From a virus, in IMG/VR virus record IMGVR_UViG_3300037069_001810, positions 1 through 25,533 of that record: a DNA stretch of 25,533 nucleotides; one strand, written 5' to 3'. The notes under the pieces were generated by a model. That model was not told the origin of the DNA. It saw only the letters and a list, made by a program, of their open reading frames with translations, and did no database searches. The position numbers and the translations under genes are program-made. This document shows, in pieces, positions 1 to 6,056 of this stretch. Each line of letters starts with the position of its first letter. The stretch's first letter is position 1.

Positions 1-167
1 GCGCGTCAGCGTCCGGGTACTACCAGGTGATAAAAACCACGTGGGAAGCCTACGGGGGCTTGAAGTACGCCCCCGAAGCGTGGGAGGCATCAAAGCGCGA
101 TCAGGGAATCGTCGCGTCGCGTATCTGGACCCAAGGTGGGCCCTCGCAATGGGTGTGCAAGGGCTAG
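1..167 (+). CDS. Cell-wall hydrolase, transglycosylase/Rpf-like domain, C-terminal fragment
   Basis: This is the last 55 codons of a gene whose start lies left of the window, read from base 3 and ending at TAG 165-167. The visible pattern is A-S-G-Y-Y-Q-V, then T-T-W-E-A-Y-G-G, a Y-A-P-E-A segment, and an end of S-Q-W-V-C-K-G. This matches the C-terminal half of resuscitation-promoting-factor and lysozyme-like transglycosylase domains (GYYQF..STW..YGG..YAP....QG...W..C). The catalytic Glu would lie in the missing N-terminal part. Such enzymes cleave peptidoglycan. At the end of a phage late region it would act as an endolysin or virion hydrolase. The family call is fairly secure; the role is inferred. 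Confidence 0.72.
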   Translation, partial: ASASGYYQVIKTTWEAYGGLKYAPEAWEASKRDQGIVASRIWTQGGPSQWVCKG

Positions 168-182
168 TTACCTCGCACGCCC

Positions 183-188
183 TATACT
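183..188 (+). promoter_or_regulatory. Candidate -10 (TATACT) for the HNH gene
   Basis: TATACT lies 6 nt before the ATG at 195, so transcription would begin at or next to the start codon and give a leaderless mRNA. No good -35 is visible at normal spacing, and no Shine-Dalgarno sequence precedes the ATG. The same arrangement recurs at other lone genes in the window. Confidence 0.35.
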
Positions 189-194
189 TGGCCC

Positions 195-542
195 ATGCGT
201 GGAGAACGGCGAATCGAGCGAAACGGCTACGTGATGGACTACGTGGGCAGCGGTCGATATCAGTACCAGCACCGGCTCGTCATGGAAGCTCACTTGGGCC
301 GGCCGCTGGACCGTCGGGAGATCGTCCACCACGTCAACGGCGACAAACACGACAACCGGGTCGAGAACCTCGAGATCATGTCGCAGTCCGAGCACCGTGC
401 GCTCCATGGCGGCGCGAAGGGCCCGCGACCGCACCTGTGGAAGCGGCGCTGTGCATGGTGCGGAAAGCCGATGAGAGGAAAAGGCGAGCGCGTGAAGTGC
501 TGCTCACAGTCGTGCGGCCAGAAGCTCCGTTACGCCGCCTAG
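195..542 (+). CDS. HNH endonuclease with C-terminal zinc ribbon
   Basis: The 115-residue protein has an HNH_3-type core. The segment Q-H-R-L-V-M-E-A-H-L-G-R-P-L (about 25-38) is followed by I-V-H-H-V-N-G-D-K-H-D-N-R-V-E-N-L (43-59) and S-E-H-R-A-L-H (65-71), giving the metal-binding and catalytic His/Asn pattern. The tail holds C-x-x-C at 86/89 and a second Cys group at 102-107, likely a zinc ribbon. Enzymes of this class are free-standing homing endonucleases or packaging-associated nickases of phages. It stands between a lysis-type gene and a terminator, well away from the terminase, so a selfish homing nuclease is likelier than a packaging factor. That role is inferred. Confidence 0.85.
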   Translation: MRGERRIERNGYVMDYVGSGRYQYQHRLVMEAHLGRPLDRREIVHHVNGDKHDNRVENLEIMSQSEHRALHGGAKGPRPHLWKRRCAWCGKPMRGKGERVKCCSQSCGQKLRYAA

Positions 543-580
543 TACCCTCCCAAGGGAGTCTTCTCTCCCTCATATGCGTT

Positions 581-610
581 AGCCCCCTGGCGAAAGCTGG
601 GGGGCTTTCG
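581..610 (+). terminator. Rho-independent terminator after the HNH gene
   Basis: AGCCCCC at 581-587 pairs with GGGGGCT at 600-606, with a 12-nt loop between. The pyrimidine-rich sequence TTTCGTCGTTCT follows. It separates the late-region end from the immunity region. The T-tract is broken by C and G, so strength is uncertain. Confidence 0.6.
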
Positions 611-618
611 TCGTTCTG

Positions 619-636
619 GTCGGTATACAAACCGAC
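619..636. promoter_or_regulatory. Inverted repeat, possible operator
   Basis: GTCGGT (619-624) and ACCGAC (631-636) form a perfect 6-bp inverted repeat around the AT-rich hexamer ATACAA. It lies just upstream of a candidate rightward promoter and downstream of the repressor gene. A regulator site is plausible; a chance palindrome is not excluded. Confidence 0.25.
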
Positions 637-654
637 GAACAGTCGTCTAACCCC

Positions 655-683
655 TAGACATCCTGTCGGACGGACGTTAGGTT
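655..683 (+). promoter_or_regulatory. Candidate rightward promoter facing the repressor gene
   Basis: TAGACA (655-660) and TAGGTT (678-683) are separated by exactly 17 bp. The -35 matches TTGACA at five of six positions, and the -10 fits the actinobacterial TANNNT pattern. Transcription would start near 690 and run antisense into the repressor gene that ends at 767. It could drive an antisense RNA or a short ORF starting at ATG 694. Confidence 0.4.
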
Positions 684-766
684 CGTCGGTCGGATGGAAG
701 ACGTCCAAGCTTGGGAGATTCTCCTCGTCGCGATCGGGGAGGCGCTGGCGCTGAGCGTGTCTGACG

Positions 767-1165
767 CTACTCGCCGGCGGCTTCTGCGCTGCCGGGGTCT
801 TGTCTGCCTATGGGGAGGGCAGCCACGGCTGCGTGCAGTTCCGCGAGCTGGTCTCCGATCTCGGCCAGATTTGCCTCAATCTGTCCCAGGCGAGCGTCGA
901 CGGACAAGTTCGACGCTGGCGTTCTGAAGGCGCCCATCAGGTCCGCGCTCTGCACCGGCGGCCCCTTGTACAGCTCGTCGTAGTCGACGGAGAAGAACTC
1001 GGCTAGCTTCCGGGCGTTCGCTGGTGCGATGCCACCCTCGGCTGCCCATGCGCCGACCGCGCGAGTTGATACGCCGCAGTAGGCGGCTACTTCATCCCAT
1101 GTGATCTCGGGGTTCTGGTCCTTGAGTTCCCGGATGCGTTCGGCCCGCGCCTGGTCCTTTGCCAT
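767..1165 (-). CDS. Cro/CI-type phage repressor (XRE-family HTH)
   Basis: The protein has 132 residues when started at the ATG of MAKDQARAER. An upstream extension to 1306 would run through the promoter region and shows no protein-like pattern. The HTH spans about residues 12-60: W-D-E-V-A-A-Y-C-G-V-S-T-R-A-V-G-A-W pairs the two helices, followed by N-A-R-K-L-A-E-F-F-S-V-D-Y-D-E-L. The C-terminal part (R-L-G-Q-I-E-A-N-L-A-E-I-G-D-Q-L-A-E-L) has heptad-like spacing and probably forms a coiled coil for oligomerisation. It is transcribed away from the early operon, the usual layout of an immunity repressor. No LexA-like self-cleavage domain is present, so RecA-driven autocleavage is not expected. 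Confidence 0.8.
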   Translation of the reverse strand: MAKDQARAERIRELKDQNPEITWDEVAAYCGVSTRAVGAWAAEGGIAPANARKLAEFFSVDYDELYKGPPVQSADLMGAFRTPASNLSVDARLGQIEANLAEIGDQLAELHAAVAALPIGRQDPGSAEAAGE

Positions 1166-1175
1166 CCGGATCAGC

Positions 1176-1204
1176 ACGCTACGTCGGTGGGCTTGGCTTG
1201 TCGA
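1176..1204 (-). promoter_or_regulatory. Repressor promoter, leftward
   Basis: On the minus strand TCGACA (1204 to 1199) and TAGCGT (1181 to 1176) are separated by exactly 17 bp. The -35 matches TTGACA at five of six bases and the -10 fits TANNNT. The predicted start lies within a few nt of the repressor ATG at 1165, leaving almost no leader. No Shine-Dalgarno sequence is seen. Confidence 0.55.
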
Positions 1205-1238
1205 TGATGCGTTCACGAAGTTCCTTCTTCCTGATGCG

Positions 1239-1267
1239 TTGACTTCCGTCTTACTTCCGATTATAGT
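1239..1267 (+). promoter_or_regulatory. Early promoter, rightward
   Basis: TTGACT (1239-1244), a 17-bp spacer and TATAGT (1262-1267) form the best sigma-70-type promoter in the window. The expected transcription start near 1274 falls on or next to the GTG 1275 / ATG 1278 start of the first early gene, so the mRNA would be leaderless. It would drive the 8.2-kb early operon. Confidence 0.8.
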
Positions 1268-1276
1268 TCCGGAAGT
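1242..1276. promoter_or_regulatory. Operator cluster of ACTTCCG repeats
   Basis: ACTTCCG occurs at 1242-1248 and 1253-1259 on the plus strand and at 1270-1276 on the minus strand. The last lies in the near-palindrome AGTTCCGGAAGT (1265-1276). The first two are 11 bp apart, about one helical turn. They cover the -35, the spacer and the start of the early promoter. They are likely binding sites for the XRE repressor, for the ribbon-helix-helix protein encoded next door, or for both. Confidence 0.6.
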
Positions 1277-1277
1277 G

Positions 1278-1439
1278 ATGCAGAAGCAAGCGGAAGATGC
1301 GGACAAGCTGGTGAGCCTCTCGGTGCGCGTGCCGGCCGAGACCGCTGAGCGGTTGAAGGAGCGCGCTGACGCGCACTACCGGCCGGTCGCTACGCACATC
1401 CGCTGGCTCATCGACAAGCACTTGAAGGAGGCGGCATGA
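1278..1439 (+). CDS. Ribbon-helix-helix (Arc/MetJ-like) regulator
   Basis: This is a 53-residue protein. L-V-S-L-S-V-R-V-P-A (11-20) is the antiparallel DNA-contacting strand; two helices follow, E-T-A-E-R-L-K-E-R-A-D (21-31) and V-A-T-H-I-R-W-L-I-D-K-H-L-K (37-50). The strand-helix-helix size and pattern fit small phage Arc-type repressors. The start is ATG 1278, with GTG 1275 one codon upstream; either sits at the predicted transcription start of the early promoter. As first gene of the early operon facing the XRE repressor, it may act like Cro and autoregulate through the ACTTCCG sites. That role is inferred. Confidence 0.75.
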   Translation: MQKQAEDADKLVSLSVRVPAETAERLKERADAHYRPVATHIRWLIDKHLKEAA

Positions 1440-2341
1440 AGACCATCCTGCTCGACCGGATCATCGTCGATCCGAGCGTCGATGTCAGAGCGAAGCTCAA
1501 CCCCAAGACCGTCGAGCAGTACATGGACCGCCTCGACGAACTTCCCCCGGTGGTGCTGTTCGGCACGTTGCTCGCCGATGGGTTCCATCGCGTAGCTGCC
1601 GCAAGGAAACTCGGCCGTGACTCGATCAAGGCTGAGGTGAAGCGAGGTGGCCGCGATGAGGCGATGGTCTATGCGGCATCCGCGAACACGACGCATGGGG
1701 TGCCGTTGACGCAGAAGGAGCGACGCGCGGCAGCGGAGCGGCTTCTCAAGATGACGAAGAAGCCTCAGCGGCAGATCGCTCGTGATCTCGGGATGGCATC
1801 CGCGACGGTGACGGAAATCGCCGAGGGCCTTGCGGTAAGTGCTCGGATACGAGCACCCGAGAGCCTTTCGCCGTCGCATCTGGACATGCTGAGCCGTGCG
1901 CCCGCCGAGCACCAGCAGGCGCTCGCCGATGCCGCCGAGAAACGCGGGTGGACAGCGCATGAGACTCGTCAGGCCGCGCAGGTGGTCAAGGACGAGCGGA
2001 CTCCCCCAAAGCACCGTGAGGAAGTCCTCGCAGGCGAGAGCGATCCCTTCCCGCTCGATGAGCAGGGCGAGCCGACGGTCTCCAAGGACACGATCAAGCG
2101 GCGCGCCGCTGAAGCTAAGAACCATGGTCTGAGTGTCCCGCTTCACACGATGGTGAGCGCTGCCGCGACCATCGAACAACGTGTCGCTGAAGGCGAGCAC
2201 TTTGAGGATCGGCTGACGGCGAAGGATCGGCAGCGACTCGACCGTGACTTGCAGCGAATCGAAGAGAGCCTGCCGCGCATCCGCGAGCTCCTGACCGGGA
2301 CCGGCGTGCGTCCGTTCGCGATTCAAGGTGGCCGCGCGTGA
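1436..2341 (+). CDS. ParB/Spo0J-like nuclease-domain protein
   Basis: This 301-residue protein overlaps the previous gene by ATGA and has a strong AAGGAGG ribosome site at 1425-1431. The N-terminal part (1-85) shows the ParB pattern: I-I-V-D-P (9-13), then A-D-G-F-H-R-V-A-A-A-R-K-L-G (47-60), the CTP- or nuclease-associated box. Residues about 91-131 (T-Q-K-E-R-R-A-A-A-E, then Q-I-A-R-D-L-G-M-A-S-A-T-V) form an HTH. The rest is helical and charged. In chromosomes ParB segregates DNA; in phages such proteins are often DNA-binding nucleases or regulators. No ParA partner is encoded nearby, so plasmid-style partition is unlikely. Confidence 0.8.
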   Translation: MKTILLDRIIVDPSVDVRAKLNPKTVEQYMDRLDELPPVVLFGTLLADGFHRVAAARKLGRDSIKAEVKRGGRDEAMVYAASANTTHGVPLTQKERRAAAERLLKMTKKPQRQIARDLGMASATVTEIAEGLAVSARIRAPESLSPSHLDMLSRAPAEHQQALADAAEKRGWTAHETRQAAQVVKDERTPPKHREEVLAGESDPFPLDEQGEPTVSKDTIKRRAAEAKNHGLSVPLHTMVSAAATIEQRVAEGEHFEDRLTAKDRQRLDRDLQRIEESLPRIRELLTGTGVRPFAIQGGRA

Positions 2342-2757
2342 CCGAGAACGAATACATCGCCAACCACATTGCGGAGGCGTTGCGCAAGCGTAAGGGACGC
2401 GCGTTTACGAAGGCCGATGTGGTGGCCGAAGTCGAGACGCAGATCCATCACGCGAGCCTTGATATGCGCGGCCTGGTCCGCGAAAAGATCGCGACGCTCC
2501 TAGACCGCCCGCTCAAAGCCAAAGACGCCGGCGGCGTTCGGATCTACTGCAACTACGCCACGGGAAGCGAGCGGCGGTGGCAGGACACCGAATCCATGAC
2601 CTTGTGGTCGCTGCGCTCGTTCATTCTCAAGCAGGAGTCGCGGCATGAGGAGTTCGGTGCATCCATCCAGCCGATGCGCGCCCTGCTCACCGAAATGGAA
2701 CGAGTGGGCGCCGAGGTTGTCGGAGTTGTTTGGAAACCCGAGGAGCAGGCGGCGTGA
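2338..2757 (+). CDS. Hypothetical early protein, 139 aa
   Basis: I do not recognise this family. It starts at GTG 2338, overlapping the ParB-like gene by four bases. The N-terminal 70 residues are helical and charged (K-R-K-G-R-A-F-T-K-A-D-V-V-A-E-V), with a possible HTH-like segment. A Y-C-N-Y-A-T-G stretch and a conserved-looking W-S-L-R-S-F-I-L-K helix follow. The C-terminus (M-R-A-L-L-T-E-M-E-R-V-G) is helical. Its position between DNA-binding proteins suggests an early DNA-metabolism or regulatory role, without direct evidence. Confidence 0.7.
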   Translation: MTENEYIANHIAEALRKRKGRAFTKADVVAEVETQIHHASLDMRGLVREKIATLLDRPLKAKDAGGVRIYCNYATGSERRWQDTESMTLWSLRSFILKQESRHEEFGASIQPMRALLTEMERVGAEVVGVVWKPEEQAA

Positions 2758-3008
2758 TTGCGGCGCTCGTGATCGTGGGTGGCTTGTGCGGCTTTATCGC
2801 GTTCGGTGTCCTGCTCCCTTACGGGCTAGCCCAAGCAGCACAGGAGGCTAGGGAGGACTGTGAGGACCGGTGCGCGAGGTTGTGTCTGGAAGAAGACGAC
2901 CGGCACGCCTGCGCGAGCGAGTTTGAGGGTGTTGTCCCGGGGTTCCAGGTCGGGGTGGCACGGGACGCTGAAGGTTGGCTCGCTGGCCGGGAGAGGTCAA
3001 GCCGATGA
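2754..3008 (+). CDS. Small membrane protein with cysteine-rich tail
   Basis: The 84-residue protein starts at GTG 2754 (GTGA overlap). Residues 2-24 form one hydrophobic segment (A-L-V-I-V-G-G-L-C-G-F-I-A-F-G-V-L-L) suited to a single transmembrane helix. The remainder is acidic and Cys-rich (D-C-E-D-R-C-A-R-L-C, with another Cys near residue 54). The Cys residues could form disulfides outside the membrane or bind metal. The family is unknown. An early-operon membrane protein could act in superinfection exclusion, but nothing in the sequence proves that. Confidence 0.6.
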   Translation: MIAALVIVGGLCGFIAFGVLLPYGLAQAAQEAREDCEDRCARLCLEEDDRHACASEFEGVVPGFQVGVARDAEGWLAGRERSSR

Positions 3009-3202
3009 GCGCCCGGATTATCCGGTTCCCTCGCCGCCCCGACCCTCGCCCTGACCTGGATGAGCGTCGTGCGGTGTCGATGTTGCGCCCTCGGAGCGGG
3101 AATGTGCGGGTTGAGCCGCGCGACTCGCCGGAAGTCCAGAAGGCCCAGGCGCAGGTTTGGGCGATGCACCTGATTGATAGCGCGTTCGAGGAGCAGCGAT
3201 GA
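3005..3202 (+). CDS. Hypothetical basic protein, 65 aa
   Basis: It starts at ATG 3005 with a four-base overlap on the previous stop. The N-terminus is Arg- and Pro-rich (I-I-R-F-P-R-R-P-D-P-R-P), followed by a helical end (V-Q-K-A-Q-A-Q-V-W-A-M-H-L-I-D-S). There is no family assignment. The operon overlaps on both sides and the Arg-rich N-terminus would fit a nucleic-acid-binding accessory protein. Confidence 0.6.
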   Translation: MSARIIRFPRRPDPRPDLDERRAVSMLRPRSGNVRVEPRDSPEVQKAQAQVWAMHLIDSAFEEQR

Positions 3203-3636
3203 AGTGCCGCGGCTGCGACAGCGAGGCGGCTCCTCGCAAGGGACGGCGCGGGCGAAAGCCGGAATGGTGTTCGGAGCGCTGTCGCAAGCGCCAGTACGAG
3301 CAGCCGTGCATCGACTGCGGGAAACCCCATATGGGGCGCGCGAGCCACCCGGAGCAGCGCTACTGCCATGCGTGTGCTCAACGTCGCAGCGGCGAAGCCT
3401 CCGCTGAGCGAGCGCGCCCTCGACGTGAACTTGCCGAACGTCTGTGGGCCGAGGGCAGGACCTACCGGGAAATAGCGCCGCTCATCGGGATGCGCCTGCC
3501 GACGCTCAAGTCACAGCTCACGAACTGGCGGAACGAAGGCTACTCATTCCCTCACCGGCATCCCGGTCAGGCGGCCGCTGTCCGCCGCATGTTTGCAGAG
3601 GGCCGCGCACGGCCGTTCGGGAAGGTGCCCGCGTGA
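3199..3636 (+). CDS. Double zinc-ribbon plus HTH protein
   Basis: This is a 145-residue protein with a good GAGGAG ribosome site. Cys pairs at 3/6 and 24/28 form one likely zinc ribbon and pairs at 37/40 and 56/59 a second (C-I-D-C and C-H-A-C). Residues about 75-115 (A-E-R-L-W-A-E-G-R-T-Y-R-E-I-A-P-L-I-G-M) are an HTH of the type that reads whether a site fits stepwise, as in Sigma-70 region 4 or resolvase HTHs. It is likely a DNA-binding regulator or recruiter in the early operon. The target is unknown. Confidence 0.72.
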   Translation: MKCRGCDSEAAPRKGRRGRKPEWCSERCRKRQYEQPCIDCGKPHMGRASHPEQRYCHACAQRRSGEASAERARPRRELAERLWAEGRTYREIAPLIGMRLPTLKSQLTNWRNEGYSFPHRHPGQAAAVRRMFAEGRARPFGKVPA

Positions 3637-3788
3637 GGCTCAACGACCCGGACGGCGACCAGGAGTTCTGGGAGCGCTACGAACGCTGGGTGGGTTTGGA
3701 GGATCGGCGGATGGATGAACGCGACCGGTTTCTGGAGCATGACTACCGGACCAGGCTGGAACGAGAAAGGGAGGAGGGGGCCGCATGA
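3633..3788 (+). CDS. Small charged protein, 51 aa
   Basis: It starts at GTG 3633 (GTGA overlap) and ends overlapping the next ATG. Almost every second residue is charged (Y-E-R-W-V-G-L-E-D-R-R-M-D-E-R-D-R-F), forming one long amphipathic helix. The family is unknown. The tight coupling to both neighbours supports real translation; the function cannot be read from the sequence. Confidence 0.55.
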   Translation: MRLNDPDGDQEFWERYERWVGLEDRRMDERDRFLEHDYRTRLEREREEGAA

Positions 3789-4255
3789 GCCAGTTCACGA
3801 TCACGAAGGTTCTCGGTAGCCGCGAGTGGAAACCGCCCGAAGGCGACAAGACGTTCGTGTTCTACGACATCCTTTTCGAGGGGGATCAGGGCAAAGCGGA
3901 CGACCTGTCGAAGCCCGCGTCGTGGAAAACCCTGAAGGGCGAGCCGGCTCCGACTGATGGCCAGACGGTAGACGCGGAGATGGTCCACAAGGACGGCAAG
4001 GTCAAACTGGAGCCCGTCCGAAAGGGCGGCTGGGGCGGCAGAGGGGGCGGCGGTGGCAAGACCCCCCAGGAGCGTGCGGAGATCCGCCGTATGGCCGCTC
4101 AGAAGGCTGCTGTGGAGACGTTCCGTGCGTATGTGGAACTGGCTATCTCGGTGGGGAAGGCGGAGGAGTTCAAAGGGAAGCAGCCGCGTGAGATTTTGGA
4201 CCCGCTGATCGCGTACTTCGATGAGGATGTTCGCAAGGCTGGGGAGGCGTCCTGA
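3785..4255 (+). CDS. Possible OB-fold DNA-binding protein with Gly-rich linker
   Basis: This 156-residue protein has a strong purine-rich ribosome site before ATG 3785. The first 80 residues are beta-rich (F-T-I-T-K-V-L-G, F-V-F-Y-D-I-L-F-E, Q-T-V-D-A-E-M-V) like a small OB or beta-barrel domain. A W-G-G-R-G-G-G-G-G linker follows at about 84-92, then a helical C-terminal domain (I-R-R-M-A-A-Q-K-A-A-V-E-T-F-R). Placement before a resolvase-like nuclease and the replication genes would suit a single-strand DNA-binding or recombination protein. This is structural inference; I see no diagnostic SSB motif. Confidence 0.6.
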   Translation: MSQFTITKVLGSREWKPPEGDKTFVFYDILFEGDQGKADDLSKPASWKTLKGEPAPTDGQTVDAEMVHKDGKVKLEPVRKGGWGGRGGGGGKTPQERAEIRRMAAQKAAVETFRAYVELAISVGKAEEFKGKQPREILDPLIAYFDEDVRKAGEAS

Positions 4256-4641
4256 TGCGCGAGTCGCCCGAGGAGCAGATGGAGCGGCTCGACAGGATCG
4301 AAGAGGCTTACATCGGCCAGAAACGTGTTCTGGAGGAGCGCTTGGGGTTGGAGGGTTCGCATTACTCGGTGGGCCGTTTGAGGCTACTTGAGGAATACGC
4401 GCGCGACGCAAGAACGGATGGCGTCGTGAGCTATATCCGGCCTGACGCGCCCCCGTTTCGTGAACCGGACGGTACGGCTTGCAATTTCAGCGCGGAGGAT
4501 GAGGTGATCCCGTTTGACACGGTCAACTCGTCGGCTCTGATAGCGATGTGGGAGTGGCTGCTGGACGAAGCGGTCGATGTGGACTTGTTGACGTTGGGGC
4601 GCGCGTTGACGTACTACTTCGAGGTTCAGGCGAACCAATGA
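4255..4641 (+). CDS. Hypothetical early protein, 128 aa
   Basis: The start shares one base with the upstream stop (TGATG), an exception in this operon. The N-terminal half is a charged helix (M-E-R-L-D-R-I-E-E-A-Y-I-G-Q-K-R-V-L-E-E-R). The C-terminal half contains W-E-W-L-L-D-E-A-V-D-V-D-L-L-T and then A-L-T-Y-Y-F-E-V. I do not recognise the family. Its location between the OB-like gene and the nuclease gene suggests a DNA-metabolism accessory. Confidence 0.6.
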   Translation: MRESPEEQMERLDRIEEAYIGQKRVLEERLGLEGSHYSVGRLRLLEEYARDARTDGVVSYIRPDAPPFREPDGTACNFSAEDEVIPFDTVNSSALIAMWEWLLDEAVDVDLLTLGRALTYYFEVQANQ

Positions 4642-4967
4642 GTCTCGCGTCTCCCGCCGAGGTCCAGAACCGCCTTGAACAGGTCGATGCTGAACTCGGC
4701 CTCCGTCTGAACGCGCTGGAGAAAGCGGCGTTCGACTGGTACAGGGCGAAGCCGCAGCGCGACAAGCTTTGGGCGCAGACCTACATCGGTTTCAACGGGC
4801 CGGCGCATCTGCGGAAGGTCGCGGCTGACGGGAGGGTTGCGGAGGAGTTGGAGTGGGCTGAACTGGAGGGGTTGTATGAGGGGTTGAGGGCTGTTGTGCG
4901 TGGGTTGGAAACGAAAGCGTCGATCGGTCAGAGCATTCTCCGGGCGCAGTCGAGGGTGGGCGCGTGA
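4638..4967 (+). CDS. Coiled-coil early protein, 109 aa
   Basis: It starts at ATG 4638, overlapping the upstream stop. It is almost entirely helical. The N-terminal helix V-Q-N-R-L-E-Q-V-D-A-E-L-G-L-R-L-N-A-L-E has heptad spacing, and a second helical part has L-E-W-A-E-L-E-G-L-Y-E-G-L-R-A-V. Between them, K-P-Q-R-D-K-L-W-A-Q-T-Y may be a conserved loop. Proteins of this size beside nucleases are common in actinophages and have unknown function. No catalytic motif is visible. Confidence 0.6.
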   Translation: MSLASPAEVQNRLEQVDAELGLRLNALEKAAFDWYRAKPQRDKLWAQTYIGFNGPAHLRKVAADGRVAEELEWAELEGLYEGLRAVVRGLETKASIGQSILRAQSRVGA

Positions 4968-5314
4968 AACAGACCCCGCTCGCACGCAAGACCCCTCTCG
5001 GCCGTAAACCCCGCGCTCGCGGGAACCGTGGCGAGCTGGAGGTCGTGAACATCCTGAAGGCGCACGGCTACCCGGCGTACAGGAACTTCGCGTCCGGGGG
5101 GTATGGCGGCTCGGATGTGATCGGTTTGCCGGGGTTCGCTGTCGAGGTGAAGATGGTCGAGGCGCTGAATATCTGGAAGGCGCTGGCGCAGTCTGAGGAG
5201 GCTGCGAGTGCGACGGAGACCCCGACGGTCGTGTTTCGGCGGAATCGTTCTCGGTGGTATGTGGCGCTCCCGTTCGAGGATTTCCTTGGGCTGGTCGAGG
5301 AGGCTCAATCATGA
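4964..5314 (+). CDS. PD-(D/E)XK nuclease, Holliday-junction-resolvase-like
   Basis: This is a 116-residue protein starting at GTG 4964. After a basic N-terminus (R-K-T-P-L-G-R-K-P-R-A-R) come the nuclease elements: N-R-G-E-L-E-V-V-N-I-L (21-31) with a conserved Glu, G-G-S-D-V-I-G-L (48-55) with catalytic Asp51, and A-V-E-V-K-M (59-64) giving Glu61 and Lys63. The order E...D...ExK is that of small archaeal-Hjc-like and phage resolvases. Such enzymes cut branched DNA made during replication or recombination, or trim ends. No RusA or RuvC motif is present. Confidence 0.78.
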   Translation: MKQTPLARKTPLGRKPRARGNRGELEVVNILKAHGYPAYRNFASGGYGGSDVIGLPGFAVEVKMVEALNIWKALAQSEEAASATETPTVVFRRNRSRWYVALPFEDFLGLVEEAQS

Positions 5315-5622
5315 CTCGTCGTCTGCTTCTCCTGAACCTGCTCGAACAGGCCGGCGACCGGGGCGTGACTACCGGCGAGCTGCTCAATGCTGGCGTTGGA
5401 AGCCGGTACTCGGCGCGTCTGATGGAGCTTCGCGAAGAAGGCTACGTCGAGGGGACGCGGGAGCGTGAGGGGTCTTGGAGGTATGTGCTGGCTGGTGTTG
5501 GGCGAGGGGCTGGTCCCGGCGTGTCCTCCAATGCGCCCTGTGATCCTCAGGCCAGTCTCTCGCCGAGCCCCGACCAGCTATTCACGCCGGCGCCGGCGTC
5601 TCACTACGACGAGGCGGCGTGA
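5311..5622 (+). CDS. Winged-helix DNA-binding protein
   Basis: The protein has 103 residues from ATG 5311. Residues 2-60 form a winged helix: L-L-L-L-N-L-L-E-Q-A-G-D-R-G-V-T-T-G-E-L, then S-R-Y-S-A-R-L-M-E-L-R-E-E-G-Y-V as recognition helix, and a short wing ending W-R-Y-V-L. The C-terminal 40 residues are Pro- and Ser-rich and probably disordered. It lies directly before the replication gene, so it may be an origin- or promoter-binding factor. Confidence 0.65.
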   Translation: MTRRLLLLNLLEQAGDRGVTTGELLNAGVGSRYSARLMELREEGYVEGTREREGSWRYVLAGVGRGAGPGVSSNAPCDPQASLSPSPDQLFTPAPASHYDEAA

Positions 5623-6056
5623 GCTATGACCACTACAGCCGCGTATGGGCAGCCATCTGGCTCGAGCCCTGGACCGAAGACATGCGGACCGTCGCGTTCT
5701 ACCTGCTCACGGGACCGCACCGTCGCTCCGAGGGGATCTACCGGCTGCCGCTCGGGTACGCCGTCGAAGACCTCAAATGGACGACCCGCAGGTTCCGTTC
5801 GGCGTTCGACGGGCTCGTCGATATGGGGTTTGTCGAGTACGACGAGGACGCGAAACTCGTGCTGATCGTGAACGCCCTGAAACGCGAAGGGTTCAACGGT
5901 AAGCAGATCGAGGGGATCGTCAAAGCGTTGGCAGAGCTGCCGCCTTCGCCTCTCGTTGACCGTTTCACAGCTCTCGCTCGAAGCCTCAACGAAAGCCTTG
6001 CGAAAGCCTTGGCGGACGCTAACGGAAGTCTGGCGCATGCAACAACCAACAACTAA
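5619..6056 (+). CDS. Phage replication initiator / helicase-loader N-terminal domain
   Basis: The 145-residue protein starts at GTG 5619 (GTGA overlap). Residues 5-95 follow the winged-helix N-terminus of phage replisome organisers: V-W-A-A-I-W-L-E-P-W-T-E-D-M-R-T-V-A-F-Y-L-L-T, then E-G-I-Y-R-L-P-L-G-Y, then F-V-E-Y-D-E-D-A-K-L-V-L-I-V. These domains bind the phage origin and recruit host helicase. The frame stops inside an AAC-rich tract where homologues usually continue through a low-complexity linker. The next ORF picks up in the +1 frame and overlaps by 20 nt. It may be one half of an originally single protein. Confidence 0.7.
   Translation: MSYDHYSRVWAAIWLEPWTEDMRTVAFYLLTGPHRRSEGIYRLPLGYAVEDLKWTTRRFRSAFDGLVDMGFVEYDEDAKLVLIVNALKREGFNGKQIEGIVKALAELPPSPLVDRFTALARSLNESLAKALADANGSLAHATTNN

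Noticed and set aside
41-754. Long plus-strand ORF of 237 codons
   Set aside because: It overlaps the hydrolase end and the whole HNH gene in another frame; the HNH frame has clear motifs, and this one is Arg/Pro-rich shadow sequence.
694-927. 77-codon ORF starting at ATG 694
   Set aside because: Its second half lies antisense to the repressor and reads as Arg/Pro shadow. Only the promoter upstream is worth testing, so I do not call it as a gene.
1436-2341. Plasmid-type partition system based on the ParB-like protein
   Set aside because: No ParA-like ATPase or clustered parS sites are visible; a phage regulator or nuclease role is likelier.
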